Positions 20,847 to 30,509 of a stretch of DNA of 64,000 bases are shown here, piece by piece; position 1 is the first letter of the stretch, and each line of letters opens with the position of its first letter. The translations under genes and the position numbers were made by a program. Under the pieces are notes generated by a model that saw nothing but the letters and a program-made list of their open reading frames with translations, had not been told where the DNA came from and did not search any database. The DNA is taken from positions 124,001 to 188,000 of the forward strand of contig LODT01000047.1 in the NCBI GenBank assembly GCA_001606155.1, given 5' to 3'. Origin of the DNA: Tieghemostelium lacteum (taxonomy: Eukaryota > Evosea > Eumycetozoa > Dictyosteliales > Raperosteliaceae).

Positions 20847-21182
20847 AAATGGATAATGTACAGAATAAACCATTCCTTTTTTATATTAAGTTAATCATTG
20901 AAATATTTACAGTTCTTGTGCATTGATTATTGGTAGAAATTTAGCTTAAATTTGGTGAACCTACAAAATCTCCCCTATTAATTTCTTTAATTTTTGCGTT
21001 TGAGTTAAAGTCACAATCTGATTCAAGGAAAATTTCAAGAAAATTTAGACATATAAACAAAAATTATTATTTTTTATTTTATTTTTTATTTATAAACAAT
21101 TAATGATAAGATACAATATAATTCAAACATAAACATAACAATAATTCCCTTTTTAAATAACAATAACAATAATAACAACATT

Positions 21183-22089
21183 ATGAATAAACATTTTACT
21201 ATCCATATCCACAGTTCCATTTCGAATATCTTACAACAACAGGCTATAGGCTCCTGTTTTAAACCTGTGAGTTGTAATGATCAATTCGAAAAATTGGAAT
21301 TTATGGGTGACTCCTATTTAAATAATGAAATCACTAAAAATATTTTTCAGGTATGATTCACTAAATGCTTAACCAAATTCTCATTAGCTCATACTAATTG
21401 TTATGTTCTTTCCTTCTTTGCTGAATTATATACAGACTAGGTCAATGTTTGACCCCCATTATATGACAGAGCTACGTAGTTTTTGTACCAAAAACGAAAC
21501 ATTAAGCTATTTGTATGATCTGTTAAATTTAGAAAAATTTGGAAACAAAAAAGAGAGACAACCCTACAACGATGATAAAACCTTTATCAAGAATAAGGCC
21601 GATATAGTTGAGGCTATGATTGGAGAATTGTGCTTATCCCAAAATGAGAGATGTAAAGAAACATTAAAGGATATAATCAGCCTACTCGACTACATCGGTA
21701 ATGAAAGGTTTGTTAAATCGAAGTACCATCAATCTGTTACAACCCAAGCTCTCCCATCAAAAGAAATAATTTCCTATAAATTAGATCCCACATCTAGTTC
21801 ACTTTTACCAAAAACTCTAACAATTACTCCTGTTACTCCTAATAAGAACAACCAAAAACAAATTAAAGCTACACCACAAAAACAACAACAATCTCCTACA
21901 CATAAATTAAAAGCTTTGGAAAATCTTAGTAAAATCATCGCTATTTCTCCAAAGAGTGAACAAACAAAAACAATCAGTGAAACTGTTTCACAGAAAAAAG
22001 TGACATTTACTACAAAAGTTCAATTGTTATTACCAAGTCAAATGGAAGAAATAACACTATTGTCACCTTTTTCAGTGGAGTATATGTAA
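21183..22089 (+). CDS. Stand-alone RNase III-domain protein (2 exons)
   Basis: Exons 21183-21350 and 21436-22089. The 85-bp intron 21351-21435 (CAG|GTATGA...ACAG|) is in phase 0, and the protein has 273 residues. Neither exon alone shows the domain fully. Exon 1 ends with the RNase III signature EKLEFMGDSYL (near residues 38-48). Exon 2 carries the second half, KNKADIVEAMIGELCL. The acidic residues of the active site (E, E and D in the first motif; D and E in ADIVEA) are all present, so catalysis is possible. Between them a spacer replaces the usual LTxxRs region with TELRSFCTKNETL. No dsRNA-binding domain, PAZ or helicase is visible; the C-terminal ~110 residues are basic and Thr/Ser/Gln-rich. 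It may cut structured RNA (mitochondrial, ribosomal or small RNA), but the substrate is unknown. Confidence 0.8.
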
Positions 22090-23774
22090 ATCACAAATTA
22101 TTGAAATATAGTAATAATATAATAATGTTGAACCATTTGGTTATGAATATATAACCTCAAGAATGAAGCGAAATCATCTAAATTGGCACATTTCAAATAT
22201 GTGCTGGTGCTAACTGAATTCAAAAAAAAAAGGATTTAATGTGCTTGGCAAACAAGTGTGTTGAATCAAAAAATTTAGATATCCCCAAAAAAGTAATTGT
22301 AAATCAATTATTTTTGGTTATACCTCAATCACCTTTTTACCAGTCTTGGAGTTATAACCATAACCAAATAGTCCAACAGGTTTAGAGTATTAATATCTTT
22401 CAATAGTAATCCCTATCTATACCTATCCATCAACTTCAATAGTAATAATATAAAAATACAAAATATCTATTTAGTTCTATACAAAGCAATAATAAATATC
22501 TATTTATCCATTTTATTTTAATGAAATTTATGAAAGAATATAAATTCTAGAAATTTTATAAAGTTTGATTTGGCAGACATTGATGCATCATTTGATTGGT
22601 TTGGTACATATAGAGATGTTGATTGGATATTTATTGTCGATTGCGATGATATAGTATTTATATTAGTTGTAAATGATAAATTAGAAAGATTTTCTATTGA
22701 TAAACATTTAGAATATTAATAATACATTTTGTTAAAAATATATATTGGAGATTAGATAGTTACCTATTAATGTCATTTTTAATAGATAAGAACACTTTAG
22801 TAAATAGGATTATTTTGATATTCAATTGAACTCTTGTTTTCAATTAATTCTAATATAAATAATTTTTATAATAAAATCAAACTTTTAAAAGGAAATTACA
22901 GATACAATAATAGTATTCCTTGGTATATTAAAATAATGTAACCTTTTGATATTGTTATAGTAATTTCAAACAACAATTAAAATTACTTTTTCTATTGTAT
23001 ATAGCTCCTTGTTGAAGTATTATTTTGAAGTTGAATTATTTACCCAATTACAATTGCATTTCTTTACATTATTTATTTGTTAATTTTGAGAGTGAGAGAG
23101 ATAGAGTGTACTAATTAATGATGGTATAATTTAGTTTATATTCACCAAGTTGTGATATTGTCAACAATGATGATATCACAATTAGAAAATTTTCCATTTC
23201 ACCATAGCAAGTTATTGAGATTACCCTATCGAAATCTTATTAAAGAATATCAAAAACAAGATCTTCACCCAATAATGTTTAATAAATTACTAAATACATT
23301 ATAGTTCACTCTTTATATCATGTTATTTTATTTCTTTAAATCTCACCAACAAAACCACTAGCATCTCAATTTTTAACGAATTTTTTATATATAACCCTCT
23401 AGATCCTATGTTATCAATGAAGTAAAAAGCAATTAAACAACTACCACCAAAAAAAGAAAAAAACAAATATATAAATTGTGTGAAAGGATAGTGGTTGTTG
23501 TGAGTGTGTGAGTGTTGTTCAAGTATTGGAATTATCACTATGAATAAAAGATAGAATAATATTCATAATTATTTTTAATAGGTTATATTACATGTTGATG
23601 ATAAAATTTTTATTTATAAATATTTAATTTTGTATATTTCGAGTTGCGTATATTTAATAAATATAGATTGTCTTTAGAGTTTTTTTTTGAGGGAGGGAGT
23701 GAGTGAGTGGGTGTGCTATATATAATTTATTATAATAGGACTAGAGGTAGTCCAAGGTTAAGAGTATTGGGATA
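22090..23774. other. Gene-poor 1.7-kb stretch with coding-like remnants
   Basis: No intact gene was found. Two related snippets lie in opposite orientation: 22131-22161 on the plus strand and about 22337-22366 on the minus strand, both containing TTTGGTTATG...ATAAC. An open stretch at about 22560-22720 (plus) reads like protein (FDLADIDASFDWFGTYRDVD) but has no good start. A short ATG frame at about 23168-23302 encodes 44 residues beginning MMISQLENFPFHHSKL. The 3' part is AT-rich with GA/GT-rich pieces (GAGGGAGGGAGTGAGTGAG near 23690). The remnants may come from decayed ankyrin or LRR-type genes; this is a guess. Confidence 0.35.
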
Positions 23775-26003
23775 TTAAGAAAAGAATCTTGATTTTCTTT
23801 TTTCTTTAACAGATAAACTACCAGACATGGATGGTGATCGATCACCACCATTTAAGTTATTAGAAGACAAAGAACCACCAAATTCTACACTAGAATTTGT
23901 ATTTGGGTCAAAACTATCTCTGAGACTTGATACACTATTAGATTTTGATGATATTGGTGATGGTTCTTTAGGTGTCTCTGGATTGCTATTACCAGTCTGA
24001 GGTGTAGTTTGAGATGAACTACCACTCTTACCACCACTACTACTATTCTTTTTATCCTTATTTTCTTTTTCCTTTTTCTTTAGATCCTTTTCAATCTTTT
24101 TCAAAATGATTTTCTTTTCCTTCTCTAATTTCTTTTCTCTTTCTTTCTTTTCTTTATCAGCTTTACTACTGGATTTCTTATCAGTACTTGGTGAATTGGT
24201 AGCAGCACCAACTAAATTTGTAGAACTAGTTGAATAACTTATATATTTATTATTAGCACCAATAGTTCCATTATTTGTATTGGTAGTATTATTACTGCTA
24301 TCCTCCTTGTTTAATGGATGATTCTCAATAGCACCAAATTTCACACCACCACCAAATTTCAATGAATTTTTAGATGAAAAACTGTTGGTTTCAAAAACGA
24401 CTTCTTTACCCCCAACATTGGTGGATATAGAGTTATTGTTGTTGTTATTATTGTTGTTATTGCTATCATTGGTATTTGTTTCTGGTGATGTTGGTTTCTC
24501 AGCCATTGGTTGGAACATCATAGACAGATCATTAGCAAGATTTGGTTTATTACTAATACCAGTAGTTGAAGTGATACCTGAATTCTTTTTCAAACGAATT
24601 GTTTTGTACATTTTAGCACCATATTTCATAGAGAGATAGGCATCAGTCATCATATTGGAAGCCTGTCCACTACTGCTTTGTGAGGATAAAGATTCAATAG
24701 AAGGATCCTGTTTAAGTTTACCTTCTTCAAAAGAAGCATTTGAAGTACTTCCATCTTGACCATCTGTAGCAGTGTTAGTTGTAACAATGATAGGAGTTGC
24801 ATTGTCACTATTGAGATTATTCAATGCACCAGCAGTCAAAGGTGCACTTCCAGTTGATTGTTGAGCTTGTTGACCTACTCCACCTATTGGGAACTTTGAA
24901 AATTGTTCTTTCATAGTTTGAATCTCTTGTGCCAGACCTTTAGTAGTCTCCCTTTCATCATCTAGTAATTGTAAAGTCTCATGATGAGAGCTAATAAGTT
25001 CCTTCATTCTAGCAACTAAATTATCAGCAGTCTTCTTATTCAATTCAGATTTCTTTTTCTCTTCCTCCAACATTAACTGAGTCTTATGATGAGCTTGTTT
25101 CTCATCACTTACATTTGACTTTAATTGTGTAATTTCAAACAATGAATTTTGATCCAATTGACCCCCATTGCTCTCTGCAACTCCCACAATTTTTCTTGCT
25201 TGAAAAAGTAAATTGTCAATATTCAACAATTTTTCTTTTTCTTTAGTCAAAAGTGCTTGTGCATCTAATAACTGCTTTTTCAATTGCATAACCATTTGAT
25301 CATTTGAACCAGAACCACCAGTTGAAGTACTATTACTAAATTGACTCAACTCTTTATTATATTGCTCGAGTTTCTGTACTAATTGACACTGATTTTGGTA
25401 ATTTAATAGAGTCTGTGCATGCAATTCTTTCTCCTTCTCCAACTCTTTCTCCAAATGAGAATTTGTCTCTTCAATAGTTGTAATCTCGTTCATCAAAGTC
25501 TGAAGATTATTAATATTCTCTTTAGAAATAGTTTGCTTCTCTTTATCCAATTGTTCACACTCTAGTATAACAATATCCAATTGTTTAGAGATATTATCTT
25601 TCTCTGATTCCATTTCTTTGTAAATTTCATAGAGTTCAAATTTTGTCTTTTTCTCTTGTTTTAGTTGTGTTTCCAATAAGAGTCTGTCTTCTTCTACTGA
25701 TACCTTATAAGCTGTAATCTGGTCAACCAGTGACCCTATAGTCTCTTTAGCATCTAATACCTTTGATTTCTCTTTCAACAATTTAATCTTTAGATGTTTA
25801 ACTTCAGCACTATCATCAGGTTGAATTTGAACATCGTCCAATTCAAATGAGGAATCTTCAGATTCACTACCCTCTGAATCACTGTCAGAGATATCATCTG
25901 ATTCCTCACTGTCATCCAAAGATCCCTCACTACTTATACTACTATTGCTAACTACTGTAACCTTCTTTGTAGGTTTTACTTCATTTTCATCTATTTCACT
26001 CAT
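23775..26003 (-). CDS. Large coiled-coil protein, function unknown
   Basis: The first ATG of the frame is at 26003 (MSEIDENE), giving 742 residues. The N-terminus is acidic and serine-rich (SDSDSEGSESEDSS) and could be phosphorylated. Residues of about 70-365 form heptad-rich coiled coil (EKDNISKQLDIVILECEQLD, EKELHAQTLLNYQNQCQLV). The C-terminal half is low complexity (Ser, Asn, Gly, Thr) and contains a second, very basic helix of alternating K and E (KEREKKLEKEKKIILKKIEK). No enzymatic domain is visible. Such proteins often scaffold cytoskeletal or membrane-traffic complexes, but nothing specific can be claimed. A GTG/TGG-rich stretch lies about 260-300 bp upstream of the start. Confidence 0.75.
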   Translation of the reverse strand: MSEIDENEVKPTKKVTVVSNSSISSEGSLDDSEESDDISDSDSEGSESEDSSFELDDVQIQPDDSAEVKHLKIKLLKEKSKVLDAKETIGSLVDQITAYKVSVEEDRLLLETQLKQEKKTKFELYEIYKEMESEKDNISKQLDIVILECEQLDKEKQTISKENINNLQTLMNEITTIEETNSHLEKELEKEKELHAQTLLNYQNQCQLVQKLEQYNKELSQFSNSTSTGGSGSNDQMVMQLKKQLLDAQALLTKEKEKLLNIDNLLFQARKIVGVAESNGGQLDQNSLFEITQLKSNVSDEKQAHHKTQLMLEEEKKKSELNKKTADNLVARMKELISSHHETLQLLDDERETTKGLAQEIQTMKEQFSKFPIGGVGQQAQQSTGSAPLTAGALNNLNSDNATPIIVTTNTATDGQDGSTSNASFEEGKLKQDPSIESLSSQSSSGQASNMMTDAYLSMKYGAKMYKTIRLKKNSGITSTTGISNKPNLANDLSMMFQPMAEKPTSPETNTNDSNNNNNNNNNNSISTNVGGKEVVFETNSFSSKNSLKFGGGVKFGAIENHPLNKEDSSNNTTNTNNGTIGANNKYISYSTSSTNLVGAATNSPSTDKKSSSKADKEKKEREKKLEKEKKIILKKIEKDLKKKEKENKDKKNSSSGGKSGSSSQTTPQTGNSNPETPKEPSPISSKSNSVSSLRDSFDPNTNSSVEFGGSLSSNNLNGGDRSPSMSGSLSVKEKRKSRFFS

Positions 26004-26946
26004 TCTATTCAATTTTCAAAACTATATAGTAAATATTATATAAATTAATATATATATATATAAATCAGTGAGATTGGAATTGATGGTTATTGCTATTAAT
26101 AACTTGTTTTTAATTTATAGTTAAATGTATTATTGTTATTGTTTTTTTATTTTACACACTCTCTATGTTATAGGTTTGCTGGGTGTGTCAATCTCTAATC
26201 TTGATTTTAAAAATTTGATATTGTGATATTATAAAAAAAAAAGATTATGACTATTGTTTAAATTATCTTTGAGAGTGGATGTGTGGGAGAGTGGTTGTGT
26301 GGTTGTGTTAAAAAATAACCAGTGAGGAAACAGTAATAAATAACAGCAAGTGTGCAATTACAATTAAGTTTTTGAAACTAATTATTATAAATGAAAATGG
26401 TGGTTACACTAACATTTTAATTTAAGCAATGATTACATCTTGATTATTATTATATTATTGGATATCTAGAATGAAATTATTTCTAGAAAAAAATGTTGAA
26501 TATACATCTACAGAGTATATATTGCTATATTTTAAAACAATAACTGTACACTTTTGTGTTTAAATTGTCAATTCCAACAAGACTTATTTCTTTTACAAAA
26601 GGATATTTCCAGATATATATAAAAATATTACTGTGCTATTATAATTTGTATACAAGTAGTCTCTTTTTCTTACCTTTGTTATTGTAGTTTTAATATAAGT
26701 TTTGATTACCTATGAAATATTTCAATTTGATAAAAGTTTTAAAGAAAATTCTAAATATACTAGAAAGTATAAATCGAAATCGATAAATAAATTGTGTGTG
26801 TTTTGAGATTTTATAACAGTTATTATAAAAATTTTTCAAAAAAATAGATTTTTATTTTCTGTGAAACGAATTACAATACAGTGAAATTTTATTTACATTG
26901 ATGAAAGATTTTCAGATTTTAATCATTCAGTTCTAGTATTTGATTT
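26004..26946. other. Intergenic region between two minus-strand genes
   Basis: About 940 bp of very AT-rich DNA between the CtIP-like gene's 3' end and the start of the coiled-coil gene. It contains the latter's promoter, with a G/T-rich tract at 26270-26310 (GAGAGTGGATGTGTGGGAGAG and following). No coding signal was seen on either strand. Confidence 0.4.
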
Positions 26947-27589
26947 TCAAAATCCATCATCATCAAAAGTTGTATTTGATACTTTAGTCGTTGGGTTTGT
27001 TGGTTTAGTCGTAGTTGAAGTCGATACCTTTTTAGGAGTATCAAAATTAAAGTCCCAAAACCCAGGAGGTGTTGAAGGTGGTGTATCTTCATGTCTATGT
27101 CTAGAACAAAGATTAATAAGATTCTTTTTAGTCTCTTCATTGTCACCTAGACAATCATAAAACTCTTTACAATGTTCACAATCGAAACCTTGAAGTTTTT
27201 CTCTTTCCTCTTGATTTCTCACCACATCCTTTGACTTAAACTTTTTCTTTTGTTGTTGTTGTTGTAGTTGTGGTTGTGCTATTGAAGATGCTATAGAACT
27301 ATTTTTTGGTGGTGATGGAAACAAAATATTACTATCAAAATCGTCATGTGATATAGTTATAATTTCTTCTTCAGGTAAATCTAATTCATCCATTCCTACA
27401 TTATCATCTCTAATCGGACTCTTTCTTTTTTTACCAGAACTATTTGGTGTTTTTTTCAAAGGCTTTGTGTCACTACTTTTATCGCCATTACTACTATTAT
27501 TATCAGGTGTTACTATAACTTTCTTTTGCCTTTTCTTTTTAGTATCTGTTGTTTGAGGTGTAACTGCACTACTAATATTATTTACATTA

Positions 27590-27623
<34 letters not shown>

Positions 27624-27897
27624 TTTTAGTCACTGTTGTCGTTGCTGTTGAATTCATAATTAAACTTTTCAAATTCTTATTCTTTTCTTTTAGTTTGTGT
27701 ACTAAATCAATTAGATATTTCCTTTCTTTATCCCACTCAAGCCTCTGTTTTTGAAATTCATATTCAATCTCTAGTAAATCTTTTGAATGTGCTGATATTA
27801 ACATTTTAATACCATTTTGAAAATTAACACCACATATCATATTTTGGTTATCAACATTATCTGTATTGTTGTTTCTACTTTCATCATTGTTGCTCAT
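26947..27897 (-). CDS. sae2: CtIP/Sae2/Ctp1-like DNA-end resection factor
   Basis: A 316-residue single-exon protein, close to fission-yeast Ctp1 in length and far shorter than human CtIP. Residues 30-80 form a coiled coil (EYEFQKQRLEWDKERKYLID), matching the N-terminal tetramerisation region. The C-terminal Sae2/CtIP domain is clear: NQEEREKLQGFDCEHCKEFY with its CxxC, then RHRHEDTPPSTPPGFWDFNF. The TPP before GFW corresponds to the conserved CDK-phosphorylated threonine that activates resection. CtIP works with MRE11-RAD50-NBS1 to start 5' end resection at double-strand breaks. The middle is low complexity with poly-Asn and a basic, nuclear-localisation-like KKKRQKK. It is divergent from the formyltransferase gene across a 217-bp promoter. 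Confidence 0.9.
27592..27622. repeat. ATT repeat coding for poly-Asn in the CtIP-like gene
   Basis: A run of about ten ATT units encodes Asn on the minus strand in the unconserved linker of the CtIP-like protein. Confidence 0.8.
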
Positions 27898-28114
27898 AAT
27901 AAATAAAATATAATAAAAAAAAATTTAAAATTTTCAAAGAAATTCAAAATATCAAACTTTACTTTTCAATTTCCTCTAATTAAAATTTAACTAATATTAT
28001 CAATGTGAAGTTAATTTATTATTTTATTTTATTTATTAATATCACTTAGTTTTCAGATAAAATAATGTAAATTCAACAATTGTTTTTTTTTATTTTTTGT
28101 GTAAACTGATCTAG

Positions 28115-29442
28115 ATGATTAACAGAAATCTGAGGATAATTAAAAATAGTATAGGATTTAGATATTATTGCCAGAGTAATGGTGTGAATAGTGGTACTAC
28201 AATAATAAAAAGACCTCCATATAAAATATTATTTTTTGGGACTGATCAAGTTTCAATAAATACTCTTAAAGCTTTACATAACAATCAAAAGCAAATCGAT
28301 AGTAAATACAGTAATCTAGTATCAGAATTACAAGTAGTATGTCCAAAAAGTGATAAAAAAGAATTAGTAGAAGAATATGCAAAAGATAATCAAATCAAAA
28401 TACATTACCCTGATGCTATAACTGGAATGAAGAACTTTACTGTTCCACCATCAACCAGTGATTCAGATTCCCAATTTGATTTAGCAGTTGTGGTATCATT
28501 TGGATACTTTATACCAAAGTAGGTGTTCTTTACTAGCTTTTAACCCCCTTTTTTGTGTAAACGCCCTAAAGGGTGGGAGATGGATGGTTTTCTAATTATG
28601 AAATCTATTATAAAAGAAAAGTGTTAAATGAGTTTAAATATGGTGGGATTAATATGCATCCATCACTGTTACCTAGACATAGAGGTGCTGCACCTATTTA
28701 TCATACTATATTGTCAGGAGATGAAGAAGCTGGTGTTTCGATTATTGGTTTACATGCTGAGAAGTTTGATGCTGGTAATATATTGATGCAAGTTAAACAT
28801 GAAATTCCAAAAGATATATTATATACACCATTGTTAAAAGAGTTGTCTTTGTTAGGATCAGATTGTGTAATGAAGACTTTAGAACAATTTCCTAGATTTT
28901 ATAGAGATTCTATTACTCAATCTGAGAATGGGAAAACACAAGCAAACAAGGTAGATAAGACTATGACAAAATTAGAATTTGCCAATAAGACAATGAATGA
29001 AATATGGACTTTGTACAGAGCATTTTCTGATAATATAGGAATCTATTCAATGTCATATAGTAAGAAATATAAAACTGAAAAGAGATTGTGGATTAAAGGT
29101 ATGGTTGTTCCCCCTACTTCCAATGCATTTGAGAGTTCCAAAAACTCACAAGAAATCTACAGTCAACTAGAGAAAGATGCATTGCCACTACTTGAAAAAA
29201 AACAAAAAATTCAGGATATTCCATATGGAGGTTATTTTATTGAAATTGACAACAAAGACAAGAATAGTTTGTGGAAAGGTATCATGTGGATACGTTGTAA
29301 AGATGGTTGGATTGGTGTGACTCATGTCTATGAAGAAGGAAAGAAAAACGATCGTGTTAAATCTTCTGAATTTTTATTTGGAAAAGGTATCGTTTCCCCA
29401 TTATCCGATGCTATAGTACCACCTAGTCAAGTTTTACTATAG
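28115..29442 (+). CDS. fmt: Methionyl-tRNA formyltransferase, mitochondrial (2 exons)
   Basis: Exons 28115-28518 and 28617-29442. The 98-bp intron 28519-28616 (GTAGGT...AAAAG) joins AA|A and restores FGYFIPKKVLNEFKYGGINM; the protein has 409 residues. The start MINRNLRIIKNSIGFRYYCQ looks like a mitochondrial targeting peptide. The formyl-transferase domain shows KILFFGTDQVSI at its start and the catalytic block INMHPSLLPRHRGAAPIYH, with the Asn-x-His pair. The expected Asp lies in EKFDAGNIL. The C-terminal domain that binds tRNA follows. The enzyme formylates Met-tRNA with 10-formyl-tetrahydrofolate to allow initiation in mitochondria. The second domain contains extra charged inserts. The gene ends 12 bp before the convergent gene at 29455. 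Confidence 0.93.
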
Positions 29443-29454
29443 ACAATTACATTC

Positions 29455-30088
29455 CTATTTCGCAATACTACCTGTTGATATGGTAGTTGTAGTTGACATT
29501 GAAATTCTGTTCATTGTAAAGGATTCCTCCTTTATCAATAACAATATCCAAGTTACCATTGGATGCATTGTAATAGTCTCCAATAAAACCAAGGACAGAG
29601 CTCTAATATATTTACTTTTGTACAGAGTTTTTTCAATCTCACAACTGTCTCTATTCTCCAAACACATTGAATTTTCAATTAGATTCAATTGGCCTGAATA
29701 CCAAAAAAATGAGAATGATGCTGACAATAACAAACAACATAATATTATTATATACTATATATATTTTAGTAAATTTTGTAAATTAAAAAATTTAATGTTA
29801 TTTACTTACTATAAATAATAACTTTAAATCTGAATATTTAAAAACTAAAAAACAAGCATATAGGGATAAAAGTGCGTGAACAGAATAATAATACCAAGAA
29901 TCGAATAGATGGTCTTTATTCGTACTAAAGATGGAGTATCCTAATAGAGTTAGAGTTAATAGTACATTTAAAATAACTAGTATCTTCCTATTAAGTGAAC
30001 TATTTAATAATCTATTTAAAATTTCATATATATATTTTAAATTTTTATACAATCTATATGAATAGTGATATATTCTATCAGTATACAT
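29455..30088 (-). CDS. Small multi-pass membrane protein (2 exons)
   Basis: Minus-strand exon 1 is 30088-29806 and exon 2 is 29720-29455, giving 182 residues; intron 29721-29805 has a GTAAAT donor and a GTCAG acceptor. An overlapping GTAAGT donor four bases upstream would put exon 2 in another frame and end the protein after about a dozen residues. The first exon holds two clear membrane spans (KILVILNVLLTLTLLGYSIF, SWYYYSVHALLSLYACFLVF) after an amphipathic, basic N-terminus. Exon 2 adds one more (ALSLVLLETITMHPMVTWIL). I do not recognise the family; a distant resemblance of the N-terminal helix to PEX11-like peroxisomal proteins is not strong enough to name it. Confidence 0.5.
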
Positions 30089-30509
30089 TTGTTAATTTAA
30101 AATGTTTTATGATTTTGATTTTAATTTAAAACGATGATCAAAAGTAAACTTCTTTTTATTAAAAAAAATTTTTTATTATAAAATGACCACTTTTAGTGTG
30201 GGAAATACCAATATTGGAGAAGTGGTAGGGGGATATTTAGATGGTATAAAACAGTAAATTTGATTTAATTATACATTTTTACAATATCTGCATTACCTTG
30301 AGGTAATTCTAGATTTTTTTTTTTTATTTTTTTTTAATTTTTTTTTTAAATCAAACTAACGGCTTTGATCACAAATCTAACAGTATTATTTAGGCATTAG
30401 ATTTGTGTATAGCTAGGACAGAGGAGTAAATCTATTTAAATTTACACCGCCCCCATATTTATTTTGTATTATTAGTAGTCTAAAAAAAATAGATAGTATT
30501 TTAAATAAA

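Noticed and set aside
23323-23538. Minus-strand 71-codon hydrophobic frame
   Set aside because: It begins at GTG, has low-complexity composition and no recognisable family or splice partner.
26333-26352. AACAGCAAGTG as a class I small-RNA motif
   Set aside because: It matches the dictyostelid CCTTACAGCAA element only partly, and no flanking stem or upstream promoter element was seen.
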